Part shown: piece after piece, positions 52,363-63,822 of the stretch | How the letters are laid out: every line of letters starts with the position of its first letter | Numbering within the stretch: position 1 is the first letter of the stretch | Assembly (NCBI RefSeq): GCF_034424315.1 | Contig: NZ_CP139972.1 | Location: 7,944,501-8,008,500, forward strand | Origin: Chitinophaga sancti | GTDB taxonomy: Bacteria > Bacteroidota > Bacteroidia > Chitinophagales > Chitinophagaceae | DNA: 64,000 nt | Direction of reading: 5' to 3' | Notes under the pieces: generated by a model | The model's database searches: none | What the model saw: only the letters and a program-made list of their open reading frames with translations | What the model was told of the DNA's origin: nothing | Made by a program: the position numbers and the translations under genes

Positions 52363-55300
52363 ATGAAACGCTATTTATCCGCACTATTTTGGGGGTGCAT
52401 CTTCGTTTTCCTATCCCCCCTTTACAGCACCGGACAAGACATTGGTTCTTATCCCGGTATTAATCTAAACAAGACACTCCCGACACCACAAACGGCCTCC
52501 CTGGGAGAATTTGGACTGATCCCTCCAGATCCTTTTACAGGGCAGGCAAATGTCAGTATTCCATTGTACAACCTGGCCTATAAGGACCTGGAAGTGCCCA
52601 TTACGCTATCTTACTCTACTAAGGGTAATCAGGTGGACGAGCATCCCGGTTGGATGGGCCAGGGATGGAGTCTAAATGCCGGCGGTGTAATTTACCGGAA
52701 AGTAAATGGTTTACAGGACGAGCATGTAAGGCGACTTGGTAATACGTATTATTCTAATGAAATCTGTTACCTGTACAACAGCTACAAGGTTAAAGAATAT
52801 GCGTCCGATACAAACTTTGTAAAAGAATATGCTAACAACTCCGTTCTTTCTGTCTCCAGTTTCCTGGATTTCGACGCTCAACCCGATGAATTCATCTTTA
52901 ACTTCAATGGCCATGCAGGTGTTTTCTACTTCCAGGGAGATTCTGCCCAACCTATTCAGATCAAGGTAAAAAGTAGTAATGGTGAAAAACTGAAAATAGA
53001 ATTGTTGGATACCCTAAGCTCACTTACCTATGATGATGTACCATTAAATGAGCTTCCCTCTTCTACCTTTCTTACAAAATCCACATCGAGGGTCCTCTAC
53101 CGGTTTAAAATCACCGATGAAAAGGGTATCCAATATATTTTTGGAGGTACACCCAATTCTATTGAACTGAATAACAATGGTGATTATACTGACGATTCCT
53201 ATACCATCGCCAGCGCCTGGTACCTCACAGAGATCAGAAACCCAGCCGGCTATAGTATTCTCTTCAACTACAAGCGTGCAGGCAGAACCTATACACAACA
53301 TATGCAACGCAGTATACTCGCCTTCAAGCAGCATTCTTCGTTACATGTGGACATCTTCTATGTACTCAGTTATACAAACAAATCAAATTTTGATAACTAT
53401 TACGACGGTTCCACTACACATGTAACAGTACAGAACCCGGTATTCCTCTCCTCCATTGTTACACCACTGCAAACTATCAATTTTACCAGCTCCCGGTGTA
53501 AGGATATGGGTTATATCATTGCTGATACCACCTTTAGCAAAATAAACAGAATCGGCAGTGCAAGTGAGCTCCTGGATAGTTCCATGTGGCAGAAACTGAA
53601 CCAGATTGATATTGTTGGGGTAAAGAAGATCAATTTTAGTTACCTCGAAAGCAGGACCCGGCGCCTGCAATTGACTGGCATCAATCTATCAACACCCTAT
53701 GACAGGGTGATACAACAATATGGATTCACCTATGATGCTACATTGTTGCCTAAATACTATAACCTGCAGCAAGCGGATCACTGGGGTTATTACAATGGTA
53801 AGACCTATAAATATGATACAAATTATTTAGTTTCCAGGGCACCTGATTCGACCTATATGAAAGCGGAGATTCTGAAGAAGATCACCTTTCCTACAGGAGG
53901 TTACACAGAGTTTGTGTATGAACCACATACTTACCGGAAAGTGGCGCTGCAATTACCCTATTTTAACCTGGAAGAACACACGACAGATAGTATTGCCGGA
54001 GGCCTAAGGATCAAAAAGATTATTTCTACAGCTGATGCCAATGCACCAGCAATCACCAAAGAATACTTTTATGTAACAGATTATATCCACGGTGGAACTG
54101 CATCAAGTGGTATACTGGCAGGACATCCAACCTATTATGCAACAGGCTCCGGATACAGTAAGAATAATTCCGGACCGGCAGTATGGGGCAACAGCTGGTC
54201 AGGTACCGGTACTGTAGATTATCACCGCGTACTGGATAATAACTTCCTTCCCTTAGGTACTACCAATGGGAATCATATGACCTACTCCGAAGTCACTGAA
54301 AAAAGCGACGGTGGCTATACTGTATACAAATTCAGTAACCATGACAATGGATATGTAGACAGGATACCTACTTTTGTCGCGTCCAATTTCAGCGCTACCT
54401 ATTTTGACGAGCAATTTATCAGTAATGAGCCATTCAGAGGACTATTGCTGAACCAGGCTATTTACAATGGCAGTAAGCAATTGCTGAAAGAATCCGCCTA
54501 TACCTATTATATAGATACCACCGGCGCTGACTATAAATTGGCTTATATCCATAATATAACTGATCTTTCTACCTACTTCCCGCTGGTGAGGGTAAATACA
54601 GGGTTTTATTATCTGAAACCAGCACTGGTAAAATCGGTTACGATAACAGATTATGATCCGGCCACAAGCGCCTCTGTGAAGGCCATTACTTCCAATTTGT
54701 ACTACCCTGACATTAACCCCGGTAAGAGTGCGGCTTATGATAACTACCAGGTGGCTAAGTCTACTTTGACGACCAGTAAGAATGAAAGCCTGACTACGGT
54801 CTACTCTTATCCTTATTCAAGAATACTGGCAAACGCTGATACAGCAGGTATTTACAAAGCGATGCTTGATCGCAATATGAACAGTATCAACCTTGGTAAA
54901 GTTCAGTTCAGAAACAATGAGCAACTGCAACTGACTAATTTAAGTTTCTACAGCCCTTATACGGACGTATATGTACCTAAATATTTCCAGACTTCACAGG
55001 GCGCTGGCTCGCTGAGTACTGAAGATACCTATGATATATACGACAACATGGGTAACCTGCAACAGGTAACGAACAAAGGAGGTATGCAGGAAAGCTATAT
55101 CTGGGATTACAAAGGACAATATCCGATCGCTCAGGTAACGAATGCAGCCAACAGTGATATCGCTTACAGTTCTTTTGAAGGTGATACATATGGCGGCTGG
55201 GGTGGCTTTGATAATATAGTGGTGGATTCTACTTCTCCGGGAGGCATCCATTGCTATGGGCTGGGACATACCTCAAATTTACTTTTCTATCTTGAAAAGA

Positions 55301-56871
55301 CCGGATTGTCCAGTGATAAAACTTACGTTCTTTCCTACTGGAGTAATGGAGGTACCGCTACTGTAGCAGGTAGTGTAGCAGTTAAAAAAGGGAAAACTAT
55401 CAACGGCTGGACTTATTATGAGCATACAATCAAGAATGTTACTGTTACCGATCTCACAGGTAGTACACATATCGATGAACTCAGGTTATACCCTGCCGGC
55501 GCTCAGATGAAGTCCTACTGGTATAACCCGCTGGTAGGAATGACAGGCACCTGTAATGAGCGGAATATCTTCACTTATTATGAGTACGATTCCTATGGCA
55601 GGTTGCATGTGATGCGTGACCAGGACAGGAATATCATAAAACTGATCTGCTATAATTATTATGGACAGGCAGAAATCTGCAACGAACATATTTTCTATAA
55701 TACGGAACAAAAGAAAGACATCAGGAAAAGTTGCAATTCTCCTTACATGGGCACTCTTGTCACTTATACAGTTAAAGCAAATACCTATAGTTCAGATGTC
55801 AGTCAGGATGACGCAAATGCGAAAGCAATTGCTGAAATTAACACATATGGCCAGACCTATGCTAATACAAAGGGATATTGTTATTTTCCTAATGACTCTA
55901 TCACCATTACCACAAAGAAAAACAACTGTGGTGCAGACTCAGTACCTTCCAGCGTAAATTGGATTGTACCCAAAGGAAAATACCTGTCTGCTGTCAGCAT
56001 TGCCCAGGCAGATAGCATTGCTTATGCCAGCGAGATAGATAGTGCACAGCTCAATGCCAATGCAAAAGGAGTATGTTCACCCTGTACCGTATTCCTTACA
56101 AAAGCCGCTGATGCAGGAGACCTCCCTATTTTCAATCTTGCTATTACGAATTCATCCACAGGTGAATCATTATTAAACAAAACCTACCTGGACCCGACAA
56201 GTGCAATGCTCTCCTGTCTTGCGCTGCCAAAAGGTATTGTATATAACATCACTTTCACCACTCAGTCAGGCACAAGCCTCTACATCAGACAGAATGGTAC
56301 AGAAACAGTCATCACCGGTACATCTAAAACGTACCTGTTAGGCGCTGGTGCTTCATTTGAATTATCGACGAAGGCACAGACGGTGTATAAGAATTCCGAG
56401 CTAAACCTTTATTATCAGAAGACAAACTGTAGCGCCAATTATACAGGGTCTTACGTAAAATATACCGTAGCTGCCGGAACTTATTCTTCTCTCACTCCAG
56501 GCGTTGCGGACTCCCTGGCACGGGTACAGGCGAATACCTATGGCCCGTCCAATGCGAATACCAGTTCAGATGGGTTCTGTTATCCGGCTGCTGATAATGT
56601 AGTCATCAAAGAGGGTAGCAAAACTCCTTCAGGAGTATATACTATCAAACTCACATCTGGAACAACAACACTGAAATCGTATTCTTATATCATCCTGGAC
56701 AGCAATCTGCCTATTTATGATGTGATCACGCCAGCTACTGCTACTGTGGTTATTGCAACAAGTTCGCCTATGACCACTGTAATCAATAACACGACTTACA
56801 TGATAGCGGCTAACGGCACATTATCAGTAAATGCCAGTACACCCATCATCATTACGGTTTCAGGACAATAA
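52363..56871 (+). CDS. Secreted YD-type protein with DUF5977-like repeats, first gene of the RHS pair
   Basis: 1502-aa exported protein. I chose ATG 52363 because it begins a signal peptide ([20 protein letters not shown] ... STGQ); an upstream frame start at 52258 has none. Residues ~40-1100 have the beta-rich YD/SpvB-like texture seen in RHS shell proteins ([38 protein letters not shown]). The C-terminal part has three DUF5977-like repeats (~1129-1176, ~1200-1241, ~1363-1408) with the pattern TYSS ... ADANAKA ... YANTKGYC. It precedes the RHS gene by 11 bp and may act with it as shell, carrier or surface anchor. No T9SS-type C-terminal sorting domain is visible. Confidence 0.85.
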   Translation: MKRYLSALFWGCIFVFLSPLYSTGQDIGSYPGINLNKTLPTPQTASLGEFGLIPPDPFTGQANVSIPLYNLAYKDLEVPITLSYSTKGNQVDEHPGWMGQGWSLNAGGVIYRKVNGLQDEHVRRLGNTYYSNEICYLYNSYKVKEYASDTNFVKEYANNSVLSVSSFLDFDAQPDEFIFNFNGHAGVFYFQGDSAQPIQIKVKSSNGEKLKIELLDTLSSLTYDDVPLNELPSSTFLTKSTSRVLYRFKITDEKGIQYIFGGTPNSIELNNNGDYTDDSYTIASAWYLTEIRNPAGYSILFNYKRAGRTYTQHMQRSILAFKQHSSLHVDIFYVLSYTNKSNFDNYYDGSTTHVTVQNPVFLSSIVTPLQTINFTSSRCKDMGYIIADTTFSKINRIGSASELLDSSMWQKLNQIDIVGVKKINFSYLESRTRRLQLTGINLSTPYDRVIQQYGFTYDATLLPKYYNLQQADHWGYYNGKTYKYDTNYLVSRAPDSTYMKAEILKKITFPTGGYTEFVYEPHTYRKVALQLPYFNLEEHTTDSIAGGLRIKKIISTADANAPAITKEYFYVTDYIHGGTASSGILAGHPTYYATGSGYSKNNSGPAVWGNSWSGTGTVDYHRVLDNNFLPLGTTNGNHMTYSEVTEKSDGGYTVYKFSNHDNGYVDRIPTFVASNFSATYFDEQFISNEPFRGLLLNQAIYNGSKQLLKESAYTYYIDTTGADYKLAYIHNITDLSTYFPLVRVNTGFYYLKPALVKSVTITDYDPATSASVKAITSNLYYPDINPGKSAAYDNYQVAKSTLTTSKNESLTTVYSYPYSRILANADTAGIYKAMLDRNMNSINLGKVQFRNNEQLQLTNLSFYSPYTDVYVPKYFQTSQGAGSLSTEDTYDIYDNMGNLQQVTNKGGMQESYIWDYKGQYPIAQVTNAANSDIAYSSFEGDTYGGWGGFDNIVVDSTSPGGIHCYGLGHTSNLLFYLEKTGLSSDKTYVLSYWSNGGTATVAGSVAVKKGKTINGWTYYEHTIKNVTVTDLTGSTHIDELRLYPAGAQMKSYWYNPLVGMTGTCNERNIFTYYEYDSYGRLHVMRDQDRNIIKLICYNYYGQAEICNEHIFYNTEQKKDIRKSCNSPYMGTLVTYTVKANTYSSDVSQDDANAKAIAEINTYGQTYANTKGYCYFPNDSITITTKKNNCGADSVPSSVNWIVPKGKYLSAVSIAQADSIAYASEIDSAQLNANAKGVCSPCTVFLTKAADAGDLPIFNLAITNSSTGESLLNKTYLDPTSAMLSCLALPKGIVYNITFTTQSGTSLYIRQNGTETVITGTSKTYLLGAGASFELSTKAQTVYKNSELNLYYQKTNCSANYTGSYVKYTVAAGTYSSLTPGVADSLARVQANTYGPSNANTSSDGFCYPAADNVVIKEGSKTPSGVYTIKLTSGTTTLKSYSYIILDSNLPIYDVITPATATVVIATSSPMTTVINNTTYMIAANGTLSVNASTPIIITVSGQ

Positions 56872-56882
56872 AAGGTAACACT

Positions 56883-59800
56883 ATGCAACCCAGATATAAA
56901 TTTTTATCACTCCTGCTGTTAAGCAATATAGCGTTACACGGGCAAAACTTTCCAGGAGGAACGACCCGGCCTTCCGCTACGCCGGCATCTCTGCCAGGTG
57001 CTTTTGTGAACCCGGTAACCAATTTTATCAGAACGCTATCACCCGCTATGCCGACTACTGATACGGCTGCTGTTGCTGCTGCCGGTAGAACAGTAACGGA
57101 GGTTATTCAGAACACTGAATATTTTGATGGTTTAGGCCGCCCCTGGCAAACTATCACCAAAGGTGCCAGTGGCCAGCAACATGATATTGTGACCATGAAA
57201 TTGTACGATGCCTATGGAAGGGAACAATATACTTACCTGCCTTATGTACAACAATCAGGGAATAATGCAGACGGTAAATTTAAAAATAGCCCTTATACGG
57301 AGCAACTGGCGTTCTTTAGGAACAGTACGTTAAACCCGGGTACCAGTGCAGAGAATATCTTCTATGGGCAATCTGTGTATGAAGCGTCTCCTCTGAACAG
57401 GGTCCTGAAAGGATATGCTCCCGGCAACAGCTGGGCGCTGGAAGGTGGTGCAAAAGCGGCCGTACATCAGTACCTTGTCAATACACTGAGTGACTCTGTA
57501 CACATCTGGACAATGGTCAATGGCCTGCCTGCGAATGCAGGTATCTATGCGGCCGGTTCACTTCACAAAGATGTGGTAACAGATGAATCAGGCAAGCAGA
57601 CCATAGAATATTCAGATAATGAAAACCGTGTGATACTAAAGAAAGTTCAGCTCTCTCCTATTCCTTCTACGGATCATCGGGGCTGGTTGTGTACTTATCA
57701 CGTATACGATAGTTATAACCGGCTGGCATGTGTCATACCTCCCCTGGCAGTTGAACAGATGCTGATTAACTGGAATGTGTCATCCTATTTGTATGAGCTC
57801 TGTTATCAGTTTGAATATGATCAGAGAAGCAGGATGACCATGAAAAAATTGCCTGGTGCAGGCCCGCAATATATGGTATATGATGTAAGGGACAGGATTG
57901 CCTTTACACAGGATTCTGTACAGCGGGCGAAGTCTCCACAGCAATGGCTGGCTACATTTTACGATGGGCTGGACAGGGAAGTGATGACGGCTATATACAC
58001 AAAGACTGTTGCCAGGACGCAATTGCAAAGTAGTCTGGATAGTGCCTTGACGAATACACAATCTGTTACCACGCAGATACCTCTTCAGGCAGATCTTGTG
58101 GTGAATAGCAATGAGGGCGACACGACTTACATCGCAACAAACAGCATCACTTTTTTGCAGGGGTTTGAATCGACCAATATGACGGCATCTATTGATAAGA
58201 CAGCTACTGCCGGTACTACCACTATATTGGCGGCCAATACCTTAGCTGGTATTTCATCTGCTGATCTGACTCCGCTGACTTATACCTTTTATGACAACTA
58301 TGATTATGTTGGCGCTTATGGCTATCTCTCCGGTGAGATCGCCAATGTCAGAACCGGAAATAACCCCAACGCAGAAACATTTTCCACTACTCCAAGTGCC
58401 ATGACAACCGGCCTGATAACCGGTAAAAGAGTGCGCGTGCTGGGTACGGATCAGTGGCTGGCAAGTACCACCTATTACGATGACAAGGCCAATATGATAC
58501 AGGTGATTTCTTCTAATCATGCAGGAGGGAAGGATGTTGCGACCAATCAATATGATTTTACCGGTAGATTATTAAGCAGCTTCGTAAGACATAAAAATCC
58601 CAGGAGCACGGCGACCCCGCAGACGACTATTCTGACGATTGCCGAATATGATCATATCGGCCGCTTATTGAAACTAAGGAAGAGACTGAATGGTGATTCT
58701 ACACAGGAGAAGATACTTGCAGTCTGCACATATGACGAATCCGGTCATCTAAAGCAGAAACGACTGGGGGTAAGCGGAGACAATACCCAGCTGGATACCA
58801 TGAGCTATACTTATAACGCACGCGGATGGATGAAAAGTATCAATGCTGCGTTTGTAAATTCAGCAAATGCCAGAAACTGGTTTGGAGAAATACTGAGCTA
58901 TGATGATGATTTTGATAGCACACAGTATAATGGTAACCTGGCAGGCGTTAAATGGAAAACGGGATCAAATGGTATCGCCCGGTCTTATGGATTTACTTAT
59001 GACAGGAGTGACCGCCTGACAAGAGCCGATTTTAGTCAGCAGAACACAACTGGTGGCACCTGGAGCCAGGACAAGGCAGACTTTACCGTCAGCGGACTCC
59101 AATATGATGCGAATGGTAATATGATGGCGATGGCGCAGCGGGGAATGGTCGGTACAGCACTGACAACGGTAGATCAGTTGAAGTATACGTATGTTGACAA
59201 TAGTAACAGGCTACTTGGTGTAACTGATACGGCTAATACCAGGACAGCCAGGTTGCAGGATTTTGTGGATGATAGTCTTCACTCCGCAAGTGATTATACG
59301 TATGATGCAAATGCGAATCTGATTAGTGATAATAACAAAAAGATCAGCAGTATTACCTATAATATCTTAAACCTACCTGAGCAGATCACCTTTTCAAATA
59401 AGGGAAGCATTACTTATCAATATGATGCAACAGGTAAAAGATTAAAGAAAACGGTCGTAGACAATACCCTGAGTCCTGCTAAGACAACCGTGCAGGATTA
59501 TTTGGGAAGTATGGTATATAGCCAGGATACCATGCAGTATATCGGTACCGAAGAAGGACGTATACGCCCTATCTATGACAGTGCGAAGGTTACCTATACT
59601 TATGACTACTATGAAAAAGACCATTTAGGTAATATCAGGGTAGTATTAGGTACAAGATCAGATACCAGCGTTTATGCTGCCACAATGGAACTGGCGCAGG
59701 CTAATAAAGAAAATGCGCTGTTTAGTAATATAGATAACCGTCGTACGCTTTTACCTTCCGGTTATCCTGCTGACAACACAACCAGTCCGAATGCATATGC

Positions 59801-61379
59801 TGCACTTACTAATGCTAACAAGGAAAAGAAAATTGGTCCTTCTTTAGTCTTGAGAGTGATGGCGGGTGATACGATTAGTGCAGTTGTGAGATCATATTAT
59901 ACCAGTGCCAATGCAAGTGTAAGGAATAGTTTGCCTACAAGTATGTTGTCAGCTTTGGTACAGGCATTTACGGGTAATACGTTGGTAGATGGTTCGCACG
60001 CAGGTGCAGGCAGTACTTCTGCTATTGCAACTGTATTTAGTGAAGACATTTATAATGTGCTGCGGGAGACGGACAGTAGTACGAATCAATCTACCAGGCC
60101 AAAGGCTTATCTGAACTATGTATTGTTTGACGATCAGTTTAATATGGTGAGTGATAACAGTGGGGTGAAACAGTTGCAGGATGCTGCAGGAACCCTGCAA
60201 ACGCTGGCCTCCGGGGCGTTGGTGATGAAGCGGACAGGGTTTATGTATATTTATACCAGTAATGAGAGCGGAGAGGATGTGTATTTCGATAACCTGATGG
60301 TGATGCATATGACTGGGCCATTGCTTGAGGAGAATCATTATTATCCATATGGTTTGATGATGGCAGGGATTAGTGCAAAGGCGTTGAAAGGAACTTCTTA
60401 TCCGGAGAATAAGATGCAGTTCAATGGAAAGGAGAAACAGGATAAGGAGTTTAGTGACGCGACGGGTGTGGAGTGGTTGTATTATGGTGCGCGTATGTAT
60501 GATCCGCAGTTGGGAAGGTTTACGACCCTGGATCCTGCGGGCGATAATTATGCGGTGATATCTCCTTATGTGTATGCGGGGAATAACCCGGCGAGGTATA
60601 CGGATGTTGGAGGTATGGGCCCGGGAGATAGGATTAAAGCGGCGAAATCATTACTTAAAAAGCCATATTTACAACAAACTGAGTATATTCTGAGAGTGGC
60701 TGAAACAGAGCCTGGTCTTGAATATATGGACTGTTCTGAACTGGTATGCAGGGCGCTTGCAAAAGATGGTGTAATAAAACTATCAAAAGCAATGAATACA
60801 GCGGGTTTAATTACTGAATTCAGCAATACTGCAAAATATGAGAAAAGTAACACCCCGAAGCCTGGAGATGTTTTTGTGTGGAGGATAGAACAATATACAG
60901 ATGCTGATGGTAAAACCCATGACGCACATGGACATACGGGTATTGTAACCAGCATCGATGCTGATGGTACAATACTTACAGTTGAGGCAGTTGGTAAGAA
61001 AATTGGAACCAAAATCGTAGAATATAAGGTCAAAAAAGGCACAAATACAACCGGGCTTACCAGTCATGCAGGATGGAGAGGCTTTTTCAGACCGATAAAT
61101 GAAACTGAGGACGGTAAAGAGGGAATGGAAATTACGGCTACAGACCTCAGTTCAGGAGCTACACCACAAGCAGGGAAAAAAGGAGGTGCTAAAGCAGCTA
61201 CAACACCGGCAGGGAAAACCGCACAACCGGCACAGCCAGCCAAAGCAGCCCCGGCACCTACTCCGGGGAGGGCTCCTGCGGGTAGATTCGATAAACCGAA
61301 AGGGGAGTTGCAGCAGGTAAATGAAGCCAGCAGAAGCGACTATGAAGCTGCAGTCGGTCTAATATTCCAAAATATATAA
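56883..61379 (+). CDS. Secreted DUF6443/RHS protein with C-terminal NlpC/P60-like peptidase
   Basis: 1498-aa exported protein. The signal peptide (1-20, ending ALHGQ) is followed by a DUF6443 domain (about 70-200: [12 protein letters not shown]), a long region of YD/RHS repeats and the RHS-associated core (about 1149-1242: [32 protein letters not shown]). Past the core comes a different domain (about 1243-1402) that looks like an NlpC/P60 or CHAP-type cysteine peptidase: C1284 (MDCSEL), the GDVFVW strand, H1351 (HGHTGIV) and E1368. The last ~90 residues are Ala/Pro/Lys-rich. The layout is that of a polymorphic toxin with a peptidoglycan-cutting tip. The next gene is a candidate immunity gene. 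Confidence 0.88.
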   Translation: MQPRYKFLSLLLLSNIALHGQNFPGGTTRPSATPASLPGAFVNPVTNFIRTLSPAMPTTDTAAVAAAGRTVTEVIQNTEYFDGLGRPWQTITKGASGQQHDIVTMKLYDAYGREQYTYLPYVQQSGNNADGKFKNSPYTEQLAFFRNSTLNPGTSAENIFYGQSVYEASPLNRVLKGYAPGNSWALEGGAKAAVHQYLVNTLSDSVHIWTMVNGLPANAGIYAAGSLHKDVVTDESGKQTIEYSDNENRVILKKVQLSPIPSTDHRGWLCTYHVYDSYNRLACVIPPLAVEQMLINWNVSSYLYELCYQFEYDQRSRMTMKKLPGAGPQYMVYDVRDRIAFTQDSVQRAKSPQQWLATFYDGLDREVMTAIYTKTVARTQLQSSLDSALTNTQSVTTQIPLQADLVVNSNEGDTTYIATNSITFLQGFESTNMTASIDKTATAGTTTILAANTLAGISSADLTPLTYTFYDNYDYVGAYGYLSGEIANVRTGNNPNAETFSTTPSAMTTGLITGKRVRVLGTDQWLASTTYYDDKANMIQVISSNHAGGKDVATNQYDFTGRLLSSFVRHKNPRSTATPQTTILTIAEYDHIGRLLKLRKRLNGDSTQEKILAVCTYDESGHLKQKRLGVSGDNTQLDTMSYTYNARGWMKSINAAFVNSANARNWFGEILSYDDDFDSTQYNGNLAGVKWKTGSNGIARSYGFTYDRSDRLTRADFSQQNTTGGTWSQDKADFTVSGLQYDANGNMMAMAQRGMVGTALTTVDQLKYTYVDNSNRLLGVTDTANTRTARLQDFVDDSLHSASDYTYDANANLISDNNKKISSITYNILNLPEQITFSNKGSITYQYDATGKRLKKTVVDNTLSPAKTTVQDYLGSMVYSQDTMQYIGTEEGRIRPIYDSAKVTYTYDYYEKDHLGNIRVVLGTRSDTSVYAATMELAQANKENALFSNIDNRRTLLPSGYPADNTTSPNAYAALTNANKEKKIGPSLVLRVMAGDTISAVVRSYYTSANASVRNSLPTSMLSALVQAFTGNTLVDGSHAGAGSTSAIATVFSEDIYNVLRETDSSTNQSTRPKAYLNYVLFDDQFNMVSDNSGVKQLQDAAGTLQTLASGALVMKRTGFMYIYTSNESGEDVYFDNLMVMHMTGPLLEENHYYPYGLMMAGISAKALKGTSYPENKMQFNGKEKQDKEFSDATGVEWLYYGARMYDPQLGRFTTLDPAGDNYAVISPYVYAGNNPARYTDVGGMGPGDRIKAAKSLLKKPYLQQTEYILRVAETEPGLEYMDCSELVCRALAKDGVIKLSKAMNTAGLITEFSNTAKYEKSNTPKPGDVFVWRIEQYTDADGKTHDAHGHTGIVTSIDADGTILTVEAVGKKIGTKIVEYKVKKGTNTTGLTSHAGWRGFFRPINETEDGKEGMEITATDLSSGATPQAGKKGGAKAATTPAGKTAQPAQPAKAAPAPTPGRAPAGRFDKPKGELQQVNEASRSDYEAAVGLIFQNI

Positions 61380-61407
61380 TTAAATTAGTCTCTTTTAAAA
61401 GATTTCT

Positions 61408-61932
61408 ATGAAGTTCATTACGCTATTCTTTTTCCTATGCCTTTTGGCAGGCATCCAATATTGCTTTTCGCAGAGCAAGGAAGCATTACCAGCCTGGACT
61501 TTTTCATTAGACTGCGATTCTGCAAAAGGTAGTTCTGGTATCGGCTCCCTCCAGCTCTTGCCTAAAAGCATCAGAGATTCGGCAGATTTATTAGGTTTTG
61601 GGGCGTGTTATCTATGTCCGAAAACTTACGATGTTCTATTTGTTTATAAAGGAGGGCTTCGCAAACGAATGGAAATGGAACTTGATACTCTTATCGATAT
61701 TTTTTATCATAAGGCCTGTGCCAACCATTTTGCTGATTTCGATGTTTATATTTTTCAGTTAAAAATGAAAGATGGTACTGACATGGACCCAGATGAAGAT
61801 CCTTATATCTTCCCGACCACGGTAAAAGTATATAAGCGAAATCCTGACAAAACATGGCAGTATAAGCAGCAAAAGCTCATACGTAATTTCGTGGAGTATA
61901 ATAAGCTCCGGTTTTACTCAATTTATCACTAA
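61408..61932 (+). CDS. Exported small protein, candidate immunity protein for the RHS peptidase
   Basis: 174-aa protein with no recognised family. The signal peptide is residues 1-22 (MKFITLFFFLCLLAGIQYCF, then SQS), so the mature ~150-aa part is periplasmic. It has several cysteines (DCDS, CYLC, KACAN) that could form disulfides, and beta-strands such as YDVLFVYKGGLRK and DVYIFQLKMKD. Its start is 28 bp after the RHS stop codon on the same strand, and a terminator follows it. Immunity genes normally sit immediately 3' of RHS toxins, and a periplasmic location suits a peptidoglycan-targeting toxin. The role is inference. Confidence 0.75.
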   Translation: MKFITLFFFLCLLAGIQYCFSQSKEALPAWTFSLDCDSAKGSSGIGSLQLLPKSIRDSADLLGFGACYLCPKTYDVLFVYKGGLRKRMEMELDTLIDIFYHKACANHFADFDVYIFQLKMKDGTDMDPDEDPYIFPTTVKVYKRNPDKTWQYKQQKLIRNFVEYNKLRFYSIYH

Positions 61933-61945
61933 GCATCCTTCGTTT

Positions 61946-61988
61946 ACCGTGCTGTGGCATGCAATGCCCACAGCACGGTTTGTTTTTT
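61946..61988 (+). terminator. Terminator ending the RHS-immunity operon
   Basis: A 12-bp stem ACCGTGCTGTGG/CCACAGCACGGT with a loop is followed by TTTGTTTTTT, 13 bp after the stop codon of the candidate immunity gene. Confidence 0.85.
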
Positions 61989-62334
61989 AAAAAATTTATT
62001 GTTATTAATCGCCCCCGGGAGGCGCAATAATACGAAAAACGACCGTTCGAAAGGACCTTCAATCGCACTTGCCTTTTTACGATTGACTTCAAACATTTCT
62101 TCAGCAAATTTATCCTGGGAAATCAGCTGTTATGTATCTAATAAACAGTAAGCGTAACCTTCCAGACGGCTGGAATCATGCGTTTGCCTGTTAATTTAGC
62201 CAAACGTCTTTGTAAGTTCCGGAGCTTGATATTACATGATCAGTTTCCAGCTTCTCGACACTTCCGTCACCGTTAGATGATATGCATATGCCCTCGTCAA
62301 TAATTATCCAACATTAGATGGACGACTTCCCTCG
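61989..62334. other. Gene-poor, AT-rich stretch with weak coding traces
   Basis: No credible gene. A minus-strand frame at about 61950-62130 reads as a peptide (LISQDKFAEEMFEVNRKK), but it has no start in context and runs into the terminator. It may be the remnant of a gene or chance. Confidence 0.3.
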
Positions 62335-62484
62335 TTAGAGGTTTACTCTCTTTTCATCATCGATTATACGATGGTCGCCATATGGGGGCATATGAACGTG
62401 ATGGCCATCTTTTAACGCTGCGTAAATCCCAAACGCTGTTCTATCCTTAATAACTAGAAGTTCATATTCAGCGTCTACCAGCAT
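62335..62484 (-). other. Possible 49-aa small ORF
   Basis: An ATG-started frame (MLVDAEYELLVIKDRTAFG ... KRVNL) too short for a firm call. Composition looks protein-like, and the frame stays open upstream of the ATG for about 25 codons including CSFCNG. It overlaps the decayed recombinase region on the other strand, so it may be chance or a remnant. Confidence 0.2.
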
Positions 62485-62820
62485 CTGTGTACGTAGTTTG
62501 AGAAATAAGGGCTTTCTGGTGGTAATGGAATATGTTCCATTACAGAAAGAACACGGATATTATATTACCACGGTCAGTCTGTTAAATTTTGTAAGGAACG
62601 TTTTCGCGCTGAAACAGCCAACGAGGTCTTTGTAAAGCAATTGAGTAAAATCGCTGTGAATGCGCCGATCATTGACTATTACTGTCAAATCATTCGTACC
62701 ATTCTACAAACAGACAATAAGAGCCAGGACCAGGAATTGAAAGGAATACAGAGCGACATTGACAAGTTCTACCAAAGAAATCAAATTGCCCGTTCTATGA
62801 GGCTGGATTCAGGTAATTAA
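62482..62820 (+). pseudogene. Decayed serine recombinase (C-terminal part)
   Basis: One plus-strand frame ending at TAA 62818 reads like the zinc-ribbon and C-terminal helical region of a large serine recombinase: GLSGGNG ... ILYYHGQ ... KFCKERFRAETANEVFVKQL, then IIDYYCQIIRTIL and a charged coiled-coil region. In-frame stops at 62494 and 62506 break it, a ribbon cysteine position reads Gly (YYHGQ where YYHC is usual), and the catalytic N-terminal domain is missing. It is therefore non-functional. It marks past mobile-element activity next to the RHS locus. Confidence 0.6.
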
Positions 62821-62845
62821 TGGCGTCTGATGTCATACAAGTATC

Positions 62846-62947
62846 TTATGCTCTACATTCTGGTTCTACCATTGTCAATTCAACCGCTATTTTGCTCAAT
62901 TCGTCAATTATTTCTTTTCCGTTAGCATATTGAACCCCTAGTTTTGT
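62846..62947 (-). pseudogene. Truncated gene fragment
   Basis: A 33-codon frame (VQYANGKEIIDELSKIAVEL ... ECRA, stop) with no start codon in place, reading like the C-terminal end of a protein. It could not be assigned to a family. It is convergent with the recombinase remnant. Confidence 0.25.
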
Positions 62948-63463
62948 TTATATGAAAGGTTTGCCTGTGAAAAATTTGATGTAGTTGAATTGAATGCTTG
63001 CCTTAGTGATTATTATAATTGAATAGTATGTGTTATAAATGTATAAACTCAGCTGTCATTTCAGGTATCCAAATTTATGTAATTAGAGTTTGCAATGGCG
63101 CTTTAAAATTAATTTTGATATTGCTCCGGCGTAATTAATCGCAGAAGCAAAATTTATCAAATACAAAATACCTGTGAGAATTGAAACAATCAAATCTTTC
63201 AGCATTCCATCGTTTAAGTACCACTGCGTCTTTTAACTTAATGGAAAACATTCTTTTGGGGGACTTTAAAACGGAAGTTTTTATAGTTCATTATTACAGT
63301 TAACGACCAACATAGGTGCCAGAGAAAATATCATAATAGCTAAAATATGTTACTTCGTTAATACCACATCATAGTAAGTGATAGTCTTTGTGTATTAAGA
63401 AGCTAATAAAAGTTATCGATTAGTCATAAGCAGCCAGGGAAGGCAATTGTCAAATTTGTAAAT
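62948..63463. other. AT-rich spacer, nothing recognised
   Basis: About 515 bp with stops in all frames. No RNA gene, repeat or strong promoter was recognised. The base composition differs from the GC-richer core genes. Confidence 0.4.
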
Positions 63464-63694
63464 ATGTTGGTAATTATTGTCAAAACATCATTGGAGGATC
63501 ACAATTTGGTAGTTCAAATTGGAGATGTACTTCAATCTTATAGTTCAATTAAGTCATGGTCTATTGATCTTGATGATGAAGATAATGTACTTCGGATACT
63601 CGCTTCTGAAGATATAAGTTCAACGCTTTCAGCAGAACTATCAGAAAAAGGCGTTCCATGTGAGGTAATGGGAGTTTTTATGACAGTAAATTAA
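63464..63694 (+). CDS. Small HMA-like (ferredoxin-fold) protein without metal cysteines
   Basis: 76-aa protein with a beta-alpha-beta-beta-alpha-beta pattern: MLVIIVKTSLEDHNLVVQIG, SIKSWSIDLDDEDNVLRIL and LSAELSEKGVPCEVMGVFM. It resembles the small copper-chaperone-like proteins common in Bacteroidota that lack the CxxC metal site, and they often keep a W-x-(I/F)-D-L-(D/E)-D motif as here. A role in metal binding is not supported; it may be regulatory. It is an isolated gene within the gene-poor 3' region and probably survives as a functional gene. Confidence 0.6.
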   Translation: MLVIIVKTSLEDHNLVVQIGDVLQSYSSIKSWSIDLDDEDNVLRILASEDISSTLSAELSEKGVPCEVMGVFMTVN

Positions 63695-63822
63695 AATAAA
63701 CCGAGCTATAAAAAGCAAATTTCACATTACCTGAAATTATATGATCTGAAGAATATTTCAGTTCAATTAGTCTATCAGTTTGCGCATCATCCATGTTTGT
63801 TGATACCTAAAACTACATCTGC

